In this document: piece after piece, positions 25,100 through 36,800 of the stretch
Layout: every line of letters starts with the position of its first letter
Numbering within the stretch: position 1 is the stretch's first letter
DNA from: Patagioenas fasciata
Taxonomy: Eukaryota; Chordata; Aves; Columbiformes; Columbidae
Assembly (NCBI RefSeq): GCF_037038585.1
Contig: NC_092521.1
Location: 76,932,398 to 76,996,397, forward strand
Reading direction: 5' to 3'
Length of the DNA stretch: 64,000 nucleotides
Position numbers and translations under genes: made by a program
The notes under the pieces: model-generated
The model's database searches: none
What the model saw: the letters and a program-made list of their open reading frames with translations, nothing else
What the model was told of the DNA's origin: nothing

Positions 25100-28000
25100 C
25101 TAAAGGTATTTATTCAGCCAGTTGATCATATCCTTTCTTGCTTCTTCAATGAAAGGCTTATCTTGAGGATTGATATCTTCTCTTTTGCGATGTACAAACC
25201 CATGAGTCTGTCCAGGGTAGATTTTAACTCCATAATCAACTTTGCAGTTTTGTTTAAGCTTCTGTTCCAGTAGGGTGACCTGTAACACAGAATGTTCTAT
25301 GTTGGCTGAGTACATAGTTAAAGTGTTTTATATTTACAGTCCACAAATTGTCCTGGCTTTTTGCTGTCTGGGAGATACAGTATGTCCTTGACATAATTTT
25401 CTCTTCTACTAATTTTGTACACAAATGCATTCCTGTTATTCGACTTTCTTTTTTTAACTGGGACTTCTTTCTTCCAGTAAAATAACAGAATGCTGTTGTA
25501 TAAAACTGCAAAAAAAGGAAAGGTACTTGGGATACTGTAGTGATACTTGATAAAGCTAAAAGCACTTCTCAGTGTCATGAGAAGGACAGCACTGCACAAG
25601 TTACTGTTGATAGACTTCACAAAAAAATAGGGTAAGATGTTGTATTAATTAAAAATTTGAATTAATTTGAAATTGAGGGAGGAGAGACACAGATACAGAA
25701 ACAGCCTTTCCAAGCTGGTGGTATTTTTGGCAGGACAATTAAGGTAAACAACACTCAGTGAAAGTGTGCCGCCTTCTTTGATCCCTTTGGTAGATAGTCG
25801 TTTTTATCCAGGCATTCTCCGCCCATGCTCCCCAAGACGTGTTGACAAGCATACCAGGAAGGAGAAGCTCTGCAGAACAGTGGGGAAGGAAAAGCGTAGT
25901 CATAGGATTTTTTCAATCTCCTGAAACTACTGATTCCACTGGTACAGATGGGGTTTTTAAGCCGTATTTTTGTAATATCAATATGATTAAAGAGTCTGTC
26001 CTGTGTTAAACCTGGCTGAAGTCTTCCTTTGACTGCCATTATGGATTCTTGACACTTTTCTCCTTGGAGCTCCCATATATAAATTATCCGTCTTTTTCAA
26101 CAGAAACAAAAAACCAACATTTTTTGGTGTCACTGTAAATACTTTTGCTTCAGGCATAAACAACATAAATTTGAATAACTTTGTTGTAAAGCTTGGTGAA
26201 AGAGGAAGCAAAGTGCAAACTAATATTTTTGTGTATCTTAACTAAATACCAAATCACAAAACAAGCATGAAAAGAATAAAAACCTTCAAACATTTCTGAT
26301 GGGAAACTCACCTCTTCCAATGGTACATGATCATCCTTTTCAGCAAAAATGAAAAAGGTGGGGTGAAGCAAATTGGACCTGTCCTCAAAGTACCTGATCA
26401 CTCCTAGGGAAGCAAGAAAAATATGAAAGGCGTCATGCTACTTAAGGCGGTTAAATCACTACTAAATCTATACAGTCAAAATAAAAAACATTCTGATCAG
26501 TTAGAGCTGATCGTCTTGTAATAAAATTAAACACATTTTGCTTAAAAGTCCCTTTTGTTATGAAAACTTCCTGTGTTTTGGGATGTCACTAAAGATAGAA
26601 AGACCAGCTCTGTCCGAAAAGTCAGACAATGATCTTTATACGTTTGCCCCATTGTCATTTCTCTTTGGCTGTCTCCTTCTGACCACTGTCAGAATCAGGG
26701 TCCTGTGAAAGACGGACACTTCAGAGCTGCTACATCTAGCCCGGTATGGCCATTTTTCAGGTAATTGTAAATAGTCATCATTTCAGATACCTGTCTAGGA
26801 TTTCTCTGTGCATATATTTACACTTATACAAACTCAGAACAAATTTCTGTTGTAATTTTGACTATTCAAATATGTTTGAATTTAAATCTCAAGAAAATGA
26901 AGTAGCTACTGCTCTGGCCACTCTTTTCATTATTGGAATTCTTACAACAGAAAAGTGAAAATATAGCAAGTATTATAGCATTGATGAATTGACTCAACTG
27001 ATCCGCAAATCATGCAGCAAAACAGTCCCCATAATCTTCCTGGGAAAATACCTTCAACCTCCTTTTACCTCAAATGAATATAACTTGATTTGGGTTATAC
27101 ATAAGTACAGAGATTTATGACAAAAATATTAAAGGTCACATAAATGCATTAAGAATGGAAGAGTGCGATGTTTGAAACAGAGAGTTAAAAAATGGTTCAT
27201 ACTAGTAATGAGGGAGCCCTGCCAGCAGTAACGTTGAGAAATAAGGGGTTTATGTCATGACCTGAAGCTCTGTGGTCTGCGCAGACCCCAACTCTGGTGA
27301 CTCATTGGCAAAAGTCCTTGCACTCTAACAGCAGGGGAGAAGAAAGGCTACAGTGTGTCAATGCTGCCACCTCTTTTCCTGTAGGTTAAACAGGGCCATA
27401 GGGTACAGACAGGTTCTCCAAACAATGAAAAGCAGAGAGTGGGCAGGAACCCGTCCTAAGACTTGTGCAGGCTGAACAAGACACTGAGGCAAAGATTCAC
27501 CTCATAGTTACTGGTGGCTCCTAAAAGACATAAAAGTTATGTCCAGAAATCATTTTGTCGCCAAGAGGAACCTTAGAGTGAGGCCTTGGCAATTGTCCCT
27601 TCTGTGCTATGTTGCACTGAAGTGATCCTGACAGTGCCAAATGATCACATAGATGTTACTGGCTATGGTTATTTCAATGCAAGAATGTGAGTGTGTAAAA
27701 TCAAATTGCTTGAAGAGTTTGTATAACAAAACCACCTCCTTCTTCCATAAGATGTTTCACTGAATTTTGTTACAGTAATACTTCTATAGAATAAGTTCCT
27801 GCCTGGTCCCATCTGCTCACATCGTAATGGGCATTTTAGACTCACCATAGATGGACACCCCCGTGTTTATATGAGGATTTTTCAGCATCAGATGTTGTAC
27901 TGCTGCTCCACCCCAGCAAAACCCAATGACCCCAATCTTCTTTGCACCACATTGTTCCCTCAGATACTTCAGGTCAACATCAACTTTCCTGAGACATGTA

Positions 28001-30204
28001 AATGAAAGTGAATTAAGACTCCAGGTCCATTCCCCTGGCCTCCTGTTCCTCCCTTGCTGCCTCCCAGAGACTGGCTGGACATTGTTCTGCTTGTGGGAAG
28101 TGATGAGTGACTGCACTTGCTTCACTCTTTTTTTTTTTCTCTTGCCTTCGCTTGTTAAACTGTGTTAACCTCCGTCCATGAGTTTTCTTGCTTTTGTTCC
28201 TCCTGTTCGCTCTATCCCCTGTGACTCTTGCGGGGAGCAAGCGAGCTGATGTTTGAGTGTTCTCTGTTGGCTGGGATCAACCCACAACAGTGGTTTGCCA
28301 TGACTGATTTTTAAAATAGAAGGGTAAATTCAGAGGACAAGGTCAGTATTCCTAGATCACTCTTATTAGACCTGAGAGGATTTTATAGAGAGCAATCCCA
28401 GTAACTTCACAAATATCAACAGTTTTCTTAGAGGATAACATTAATACAAGTCTAAGAGACACAGAGCCATTGAACAACATCACATTCTCACAAATATGAC
28501 TATAAGTAAACTGTCTCTCATGGGAAAGACCAATGCTTTATGCAAACGTGGAAGCAAATTTGAAGTTGTTTCAAAATCAACAGTAACATAATACAATTAA
28601 GTTAAATATAGGTAGAAATGGCAAAGTAGTATGCTTTGAACTAGCTGGAATCTGATAGGGAGTAGGACTAATTTGTCCCAGCTAAACAGTGTTTGATGGC
28701 TACATTTGCAACCTTGCTAAAACCCCTGGAGGTTGTGCCTGCTTGCAGGAACTGAATCAAACTGAAGTGGAAGGAGTGAGTTCAATCTTCTAGCCTTTGC
28801 CCGTTCTTTTCTTTTGACTTATTAACCTCACTTCTACTCTCTGCACAGGGAAGCAGTGGTCATTTATTCTTGTTCAAAGTTCTACTTTTCTCCAAAAAGC
28901 ACCTCTCATATAAACCAGGAGCTGCATGAAATTTCCATGGACACCCAACTGTGTTTGATCCATTAATAACTTAGGATCAAATTTTACATCTTTACTGAGG
29001 CAAAAAGTCCTGCTACAGAAGGATGAGCACTCTCTGGACAAGAAACAACAGTTGTACTTGTCTATTTTGCTGGCCTCTCAAGTTTTCAGCCAATCCTTGA
29101 AAGTTGCCCAGTCATTAGAAGCTTTCCAAGCTTCTTGGCCTGCAAAAAAATCTGGGCAGATGGCTCTGCAAGAAAAACAAAAACATTTTATGCGTATTAA
29201 ATCATACTGAGAACGGGTTAAAGGGAAGTCCATCTGCACTATACAACAAATTTTATCTGTTGAATATGCACAGAACTCAATCTACATCAAAGCACTGTAC
29301 AAGCCACCCTTATTCTTTTTCTGTGTCTAATAAGGAGACTTAGCATAACTTCCAGATATATTTTGCCCTGTTAAAATCCATCATTTAATTTAACAAATTG
29401 TTAGCACAAACAAAAATATTAGCAGTTACCTTCTGCTTAAAAAAAAAACCACCCTACAGTTTACGTGGTACATGCATTTGTGTCAGAAGGAATGCTAGCC
29501 CAGCAACACAGTAAAGAGGATATCCGGTATGCTTTTCATATATTTGAGGAAATGTGTCTTTCTTTGGTACGAACTGGTACATGGTACCTTCACGGAATCA
29601 CTTTTATCTTTTCTGGAATTTTTACCGTACTGGCAAAGTTGAACAGAAACTACATCAGGAGGGGGAAGCAGGCTGCTTCAGGCTATGGAGGCACTCCAGT
29701 AACCCAATGAACAATACAACATAAGATTTTTCTATATCTCCCCTCCTTTCTTTTGTGTTTGCCTACTGTCTCATTGCGGAAGGACTACTCAACTTTGTTA
29801 AACTTTTCACACTGTTATAACAAATAGGAACCACTTTAGAGAAATCTGTAACCGAAGCCTATGAAATTATTCCTGCTTGTATATATGTATATATAAAAGA
29901 ACAAACAAACAAAAAAAAAATGCTATGAAATAATTGGTTCAACAATCTTTCTTAAAAAAATATGTTTGGAAAACAGTAGAATTTCTTACATGTATCCATT
30001 AGTTGTCAGCATATCAGCTATGTATCTGGTGTTTGGAAGTTCCCATCCAAATATATCATGAATCACAATCACAGCTTTTTCCGTGCTGGCAGGTGGTTTG
30101 CAAACATACGCCTTGATGTGCCCAACTTGCACTTCTTGCCCACGGCCTCCGTAGTCAAACCTGTCTCCAATATCACATGGACAGGGCCTCGATTCGTTCG
30201 CCAT
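25100..30204 (-). pseudogene. CMBL: CMBL copy C, complete exon set with a frameshift in exon 3
   Basis: Exons at 29990-30204, 29058-29166, 27846-27988, 26312-26403 and 25100-25279, all with GT/AG junctions and with Cys132, Asp179 and His212 codons still present. Exon 3 is 109 nt instead of 108: a run of four A (29100-29103) replaces the three seen in A, B and D. The shifted frame runs to the end of exon 3 and stops at the third codon of exon 4, before the nucleophile, giving about 110 residues. Other differences from A include V51I, E109K, V113D, E125K, T126I, M148I, K149N, L154I, Y181H and I182V, several away from family consensus. The A-type candidate first exon is missing upstream. A single-base assembly error would make this gene intact, so 'pseudogene' rests on that one base plus the lost 5' block. 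Confidence 0.75.
28024..28289 (-). mobile_element. ERVL-type LTR fragment in intron 3 of copy C
   Basis: Orthologous to the scraps in A and B but more divergent. On the minus strand it begins TGTTGTGGGTTGATCCCAGC, which preserves the typical TGTT start of an LTR. Broken fossil, 5' part of the LTR only. Confidence 0.55.
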
Positions 30205-33200
30205 GTGTGAGACTAAAGGACAAAAACCATTCAGTTGAGAATTTTCCAGCATACCATAATGAAAAAGATCCAAATACAGAGGTATCATAGACTGTTGAAT
30301 TTTTGAATCACTACAGTAGTGTTGTGAACATGCTGATTACTGTTAGAACTAAAATGGAGAAGTCCATAAGCCCCCTGGGTGACTTTTCATAAATAATAAT
30401 CTTGCTAGAGTTTCTTATGTTATGAACTCTTCAATGGGGACCTGGTACATAACCAGGATTTCCCTGCCCTACAGTAAGAAATACAGTAAAAATAAAGCTA
30501 TGACCAACTAGCTGGGAGTCACCACAAACTATTTAAATAATGATGAAGCCAGTTCCTTAACTCTTCATCATATGTATGTCCTTATCAGGAATGCATAACT
30601 TTCTTTAGTATAGACTGTAAAGGTCTTATATAGGACTCAGTATTCTGAAGGAAAAAAAATGCTGCTGTGTAGAAACGAATAATCACACTTAGATTAAATG
30701 TGATATTTTCCTGTAAAGATTTAAAATGTTTCATAATAGGCTTTTTGAGTGTCAAGATATCTTTCTTCTAAACCAGCTCTACCCTCAGATGTTACAGACT
30801 TTTGAAGGAAGATACTTAGGGAAGGTGCCAAGAAAAATACACCAGTGAAAGCCAGAGTAGAAAATTATATTTTGTTTAATATACAGTGAGGAATGCATCT
30901 GAACTCCAAGATAGGAAAAATGAAAACTGAGAATAAGGAAAAATTTATTGAGTTAAATGTTTTATGAACAAGGTAACAGTAGGGTACGGTTAATGTTTTA
31001 CAAAGTATTACTTAAATGAAAATAAACAAGTAATTCACAAAGGTCAAAAAATACCAGCTGAATCTAACACAGATACATGTAGCTCTTCGGTCTCAGGTTA
31101 ATGATTTTCTGCCACAGACTGTAGGTTAACCAGCTGGTTCAACTGTCTTCCTATTGCTGCAGAATGATCCAAGTAACTTATTTGAATATGCATAGAGCAT
31201 CTCCAAATTATTAAAGAATGTGGAGAGAATTTAGATAAGTCTTTACATAAATTCTCTACAGATAGATTACTTGAATTGTCTCAGAAAACTTTGCTAGTGT
31301 AGAAATAAGGACATTCAAACTTGACTGTGCCGAATACTCTCACAGAGAGAAATGGGGAAAAGCAGGTTATTGAACAGACCCTGAACTAGTGGGATTTCAA
31401 TAGCTGTGGCACTAAAGGGACACCTTTAGGAAAACAAACAAGGAAACAATCCTGCAGCCAGGGGATTTGCACAGACTTCCAGGGACCAGGATGTTCTGGA
31501 CTGTAAAATTCAGCAGATCCCCAGCAGTGTTAGCAGGGCTACTGTTGAACCTCCTGTGAGATTTCATTTTCACAGACCAATTCAAGATAAGCTGTAGCTT
31601 ATTTCAAAGCTATATTAACTTTAGGAACATATTTATGTAAGACTAATGCTCTTTGTTGTATTTATTATTAAGTCACATCTACCCATTGTTGTTTTGTTTG
31701 TTTCACATGTTGTAGTCAAACATATAAAACTTTAAAATAAGTCTACCAGGAAAAAATGAATTATTAGATGAACATATAAGACACAATACAGTTTAAATAT
31801 ATAATGGGAAAGAGCTGATAACTGATTTTCCATTCACAAACTGTTTTCATTTGATTAGACTAAAATCAGAAAATAGAAAAAAACCCAGCACTTAAATATT
31901 AAATAAACATATATTTCAGAACTCCAGAAACACAAACACAATTACCTTGCCAGACAGTACATCCTTGAAGGGTTTAATTGCAAATATTTCACATTATCAG
32001 GTAAAATGTAAAGTAAAATGTAAACCATTAAATATTTAAAGATGCAGATACAGAAGCTGAGGAAACCAGCTCTAGACAAAAGCCTGTGAACAGTAGCATT
32101 GGCTTTTAAGGTTCATAAACCATATAGACTTATAAGCTTTGTAGTGTAGTCAAAATGTACTAGTGTTTCTACATATGCTGTAGAATGCATTTCATACTAA
32201 ATATTATGTGGTTCTTTCCTCATCTCAGAAGGGAAAATAAAATTTTCTGTATGATCATCTCAAACAATTGGGGGAAAAGGTAGCACCATGGTGGCATTTG
32301 AATGAACATGCACTCTTTAAGAAAGCATGAAGGTAAAATGAAATGCCCCCAAACATGCCAATGTCAGACCGCAGAATGCATTTGTTTTACATTTCTTGGG
32401 AGGAAAGCGATGAAAATAAAAATTAAAAACAAACAAACAAGCAAACCACCACACATACCCGAAGCACAGCAAGAGTGTGGGACAGTAGAGACAAGTTGCA
32501 ACAGCTCAGCACAGATTATTACCACTGAATGAAATCCCAAAAGTGCTAACTCATAAAATTGAAGGGGTGCGTTCAAGGAGCAGATTTCTATAAATAATAG
32601 ATATGAGTTACTGCCTTTACCTTTGCATATCTCGGAGTCACAAAGTTAAAAGTTCACTCTTTCAAAAGTTGTTGATTTTATTGCTAGTGTAGGCAGGCTG
32701 TGCTACTCTGAGGAGCACTGCTATACCTGAGTACCAACCTTCTTTTTAACCTACACAAAATGGTATAAAGCATTGAAGGTCTTTTCATCTTAGGAAACAT
32801 GTTGACTTAGCTGAGCAATTAATTTAGACAAAACATTTTTTTTGAAGGGCGTTCCTAGTCCCCATAGGGCTGGGACTGGCCTACAGATCCAAAAAGCAAA
32901 CCTCCACCTAATTCTGTAGTGTTCTAGGTTTGATAAATGATGCCTTTTATGCCCTCAGGCTATGGAGTGTGAGGGAAGTCAGCTGTCAGCAGACAGTTGC
33001 CATGCGGCTGAGATCTGACTGTGGAGCTGAAAGGAGGTCTGTGTCTCTGTGAGCTAAACTACTAACTTTGTGAGGATGAGGGTTTTCTGATGCTCTGGAA
33101 CAATTAATTGGTCTACAGTCTGCTCCTTACTGTTGTATTTCCTCAGAACTTGACATCTCCTACTCTGCTCCATGATTGGAAGTACGGTGTTCTTGTGACT

Positions 33201-34263
33201 GAATGCAATAATTCTCAACACAAAATTGGATGTACACCTTTCATGCTGTGCAGGATACGGGCAAACCACTAGTACGCCAGGGTGCTTCCTTATTACAGTA
33301 AGAATCTGCTCCATCACAGGTACTCAGTGTCTGATGAATTGGTATTTCTCCACACTTCCTGTAATTTTTCCTTGTGATTCATTCCATGTCACACTTCTTT
33401 TTGTAACACCTTCTTTCCCTCCACCTTGTACTGCTGATACTGCAGTGGTAAAGGGAAGAAGGGTGGGGTTTCCATTGCTCTAGGCAGGAGGAGAGCTGAG
33501 AGTTTTCAGGCAGCTGTGTCTGAATGAAGAGGGTCTGTGTGTGTCTCCCCTGATTGCTTCAAGATGCTTCTGCACTGGTGCACCAATGTTTATTGAGAGG
33601 AAAAGAGCTGGAGTTTTTCTTAGTGCAGTATGGGATGAGGAGCTATAAGACCTGTATTTCAGAGGCCACACAAAGACTGCTGGCTTGTAGCATCTTATCA
33701 GGCTAGCGTGAGTGGGGAAGAACCTGTTCTTCTGCATGGGCTTGGGAAGGTTCCTTTTCAAGGCAATACGTAACCTTTCTAATCAGTACTTAACCAAAGG
33801 CAGTGAAATTTTGCCGGTATCTTTCCAAACACAAGTATGCCATAGATGTCAGGTTTTTTCACAGAAATAAACACAGCAAAATAAACCCAAAACTTGCAAC
33901 ATACTTTGGTCTGCTTTAAGCGGAACTGATCGAGTCATATCACCATGATCAGTGAGATACACACTGTGTGTCTGAGAAGGGAGAGACCAAAGGCATTTAC
34001 GAAGCGAAAGAGGAAAGCAGATTGCCAGGGAACCCACTGCTGCCCTGTGGGCTGGTCTTGGGAGAACACACAGGAGCCTCTGGGGGTCACCTTGTGATGG
34101 CAGCTTCCTGAATCTCTGCTTGTTTCCTTCTGCTTGAGGAGACTGCATTATCTTCTAGTGATTGCACCATCACAATTCTGCTGCTGGTTGTGCAACACAT
34201 TTCAGCTGAGGTCACCCCAAGCCAGGGTTTGCACACCCCCTTTAGTGCTGAGTGGACTCTTAC
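28645..34263. repeat. Left arm of a 5.6 kb palindrome
   Basis: Reverse complement of 41433-47054. Paired coordinates sum to 75696-75700 throughout (for example, the exon 2 start codons at 30204 and 45493), so net indels are only a few bases over 5.6 kb. The outer edge lies in intron 3 of copies C and D; the inner edge is at the GTAAGAGTCC motif. The arms differ by scattered substitutions, concentrated around exons 2 and 3. Confidence 0.92.
30205..34263. other. Upstream region of copy C, no gene seen
   Basis: To about 32855 this is a divergent relative of 5421-9222 without the CR1. From there to 34263 it is sequence found elsewhere only in the right arm (41433-42840). I find no coding exon. 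A minus-strand GCATAAAAGG element at 32943-32952 resembles a TATA box, but nothing else supports a promoter. Confidence 0.45.
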
Positions 34264-34899
34264 TGTGCTTCTCTTTTTCTAGTCACCAAATTATGTCTCT
34301 TCCCTTTCTTCCCACATGTGATACCTTCACTTTTTCTTTTCTGACCTTAGTCCATCAGGTGTTTGTTTGTTTGTTTTTTCTGGCTCATAAATAAGTCTCA
34401 TTACATGTTCGATAGAAAATAATTGTTTTACATAATTGTCTTTGTTTAAATGGAATGCATTAATGATGAATTTATGTTAAACAGTATTATGTTGTATGCA
34501 AAATCTAAAATGGTTGTAATCAGGACCTAGTTTGGTCATCTTTTACAGGATAGTGTATTGTTTTGCTGTGTGTAACTTCAAATTAAATACTCAAAGCAGG
34601 TAAAATACTAGGGATAAAATTATTTATATTTTCTAGATTTGTATCACAAATTGTATTATATGGTTTAGTCATTGAAAATAGCCTGTATGGAAACCTATAA
34701 ATATTTTCTAATGCTTGTAGACATTTCTGTGGAATAGTTAACAATGATATTTAACAACATTACTTTCTCAGGAAAAAAGAAATCAAAACAAAATTACACC
34801 TGCATAGGAACTTTCCATGTTATGAATTACCAAAAAAAATTCAGTGTTTGATTAATTAGTTAATTTTTGATGTGTCTGTGTGTGTGTCTGGCTGTGCAG
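34264..34899. other. Palindrome spacer before copy G, no gene seen
   Basis: AT-rich single-copy sequence. An exon 2 belonging to copy G would be expected here or further upstream, and I find none, so the left palindrome junction probably removed it. Confidence 0.45.
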
Positions 34900-35439
34900 A
34901 GGCATCTGCCCAGAATTCTTTGCAGAAAGAGAAGCTTGGAAGCCTTCTGATGACTGGTCCAAGTTTGATAATTGGCTGAAAACTCGAGATGCCAGGAAAA
35001 TAAACAAGTAAGATGTCAGGGAGCTGGATACGACATTGCCTGCTGCTGTCAGATATTGATTCCTGCCTCCACCTTTTTATTTTCTTTGAGTTTGGATGCA
35101 GCTAATCTATCAATGAAGGGGGACTTTTAAAATGACTTCTTAAAAGTGGGTGGAATTGGTGGCCTTTTTATTTTCCCTTGAACAGAGTTCAAGGACAAGT
35201 CTTTCAGTAGTGGCTTAGTGTTTTGTCATCTGATGTTGATACCATAGACTGCTAATTCCTTCCTCTGCCTCAAAAAGCACGGTTTAAAAATGGCCGGTGA
35301 CACAAGCAGTGAGAAAGCATAATTCACATCTTGAGTCTCAACGAGTGTAACAGACTGATCCTTTAAGATGTTCTATGGAAAGAAGAAAAGAGCTTTTGAT
35401 AGCACCATAGTAACTTGCTCAGCATGGTATAAGTGGCCC

Positions 35440-35930
35440 CAGGTAGCTGATGGCTGGATCTTTTGTCAGGGTGCAGTGAGGGCTGGTGGCTCCCTGGGGG
35501 ACAGAGTGCTGGGAGCCAAGAGAAGTGCCAGGGCCTCATCCCAGGGTCCTCCACAAAGATGGACAGGGCAGGGACCTGGGTGGCAGCCAGGGCCAATGGA
35601 GACAGATCTGAGCTCAAGCTGGGAATGAGGCAGTTGGGGTCAGAGGCAGGTCCAGACACATTAACCAGTTATCAGACACAGTCCAGTGATCTCCAAGCAG
35701 GTCTGTAGCGATGTGGCAGGGCCAAAGCCAGGCCAGGAGATTGGTCTGTGGTTCCGTGATCTGGACAACGGTACAGATCTATAGGGCCTGTGGGGAGGCA
35801 CAGGCAGAGCTGTGACACAGCAGGAGCTATAGGACAAGCAAGGCTGAGTGGCAGAGCCTCAACCTAAAAGCAGCTCCCACGGGAGACAGGGGTTGTCAGG
35901 TTTGTTGAGTCTGCCCCACGACACACTCTG
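35440..35930. other. GC-rich unidentified segment in intron 3 of copy G
   Basis: About 490 bp much richer in G+C than its surroundings, with repeated CAGG, GCAGGG and GGCCAGG-like words but no clear tandem period. Open frames cross it on both strands, but I recognise no protein. It may be a decayed repeat or a transferred GC-rich block; no terminal repeats were found. Confidence 0.3.
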
Positions 35931-36469
35931 TATTTGATGAGAAGGTTATGGGAGATGTAACTGAATCATTCCCAAAGAGCTCCTGTCTCTGAGGTTTCAC
36001 TTGTCATATAAGCTTTTCAGATTAGCAGCCCCTAATATTTGCCTGAACTAATGATTTATTTAAAGTATGTGAAAGAAAATGTAGTAGCAACATGATATGG
36101 GGACCCTTATATGGATCTCTGCATTTTCTTTTCATATTTTCAAATACTGTTATTACTGTACCTGCTAAATTTGCATTTATTTGTATGTTTCAGGGAAGCT
36201 GATGCTGTCCTGAAATATCTAAAGGAACGGTGTGGTGTAAAGAAATTAGGGGTCGTTGGTTTTTGCTGAGGTGGTGTTGCTGTATGTCACCTGATGATGA
36301 CTTACCCAGAATTGAAGGCTGATGTATCACTCTATGGTAGGTAAATACAAGGATGCAATATAAGCAGGTACATATGCATATCTATACTGTGTAGCTTTGG
36401 TACTTGATATAGCATTATTTCTTCAAATCAGCTTGTCAGCTGATAAGGAGAGATATTTTGCCTTGGAAT

Positions 36470-36702
36470 ACATCAAAGTTGTACCAGTGGAGGTCTAGAC
36501 TGGGCATTAAGAAGCAGGTCTTTTCTGAGAGGGTGGTCAAACACTGGAACAGACTTCCTAGAGATGTGGTTGATACTTCAAGCCTGTCAGTGTTTAAGAG
36601 GCATTTGGACACTGTCCTTCACAACATGATTTAACTTGGTCAGCCCTGAATAGATCAGGGAGTTGGACTAGATGATTGTTGTAGGTCACTTCCAACTGAA
36701 AT
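36470..36702 (+). mobile_element. CR1 LINE 3' tail in intron 4 of copy G
   Basis: Typical CR1 3' untranslated end in plus orientation: a GAGAGGGTGGTCAAACACTG block, an ATTTGGACACTGT block and GTTGGACTAGATGATTGTTG leading into TTCCAACTGAAATATTCT. Only about 230 bp is present, so it is heavily 5'-truncated. It is a different insertion from the A/B CR1. Confidence 0.85.
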
Positions 36703-36800
36703 ATTCTATTCTATTCTATTCTATTCTATTCTATTCTATTCTATTCTATTCTATTCTATTCTATTCTATTCTATTCTATTCTATTCTATTCTATTCTATT
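36703..36800. repeat. (ATTCT)n pentanucleotide array, about 20 units
   Basis: A perfect ATTCT array of about 98 bp directly continues the CR1 3' terminus. It probably grew from the element's own short terminal repeat. It is likely length-variable. Confidence 0.95.

Larger units (their letters stand above)
24820..34263. repeat. Duplication unit C (older or mosaic relative of A/B)
   Basis: It follows A/B from the CMBL 3' end through the upstream region to about 32855 (position 9222 of unit A), then continues into sequence shared only with the right palindrome arm. Divergence from A/B is uneven: blocks such as 24900-27540, 29160-29400 and 29960-30545 are nearly identical, while 28290-28640, 29400-29960 and 31080-31430 carry many substitutions and indels. 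The CR1 of A/B is absent; the LTR scrap is present. Confidence 0.85.

Noticed and set aside
33480-34148. Open frames repeated at 41548-42216
   Set aside because: They repeat because they lie in the palindrome arms. No domain, no splice context and no sign of coding constraint.
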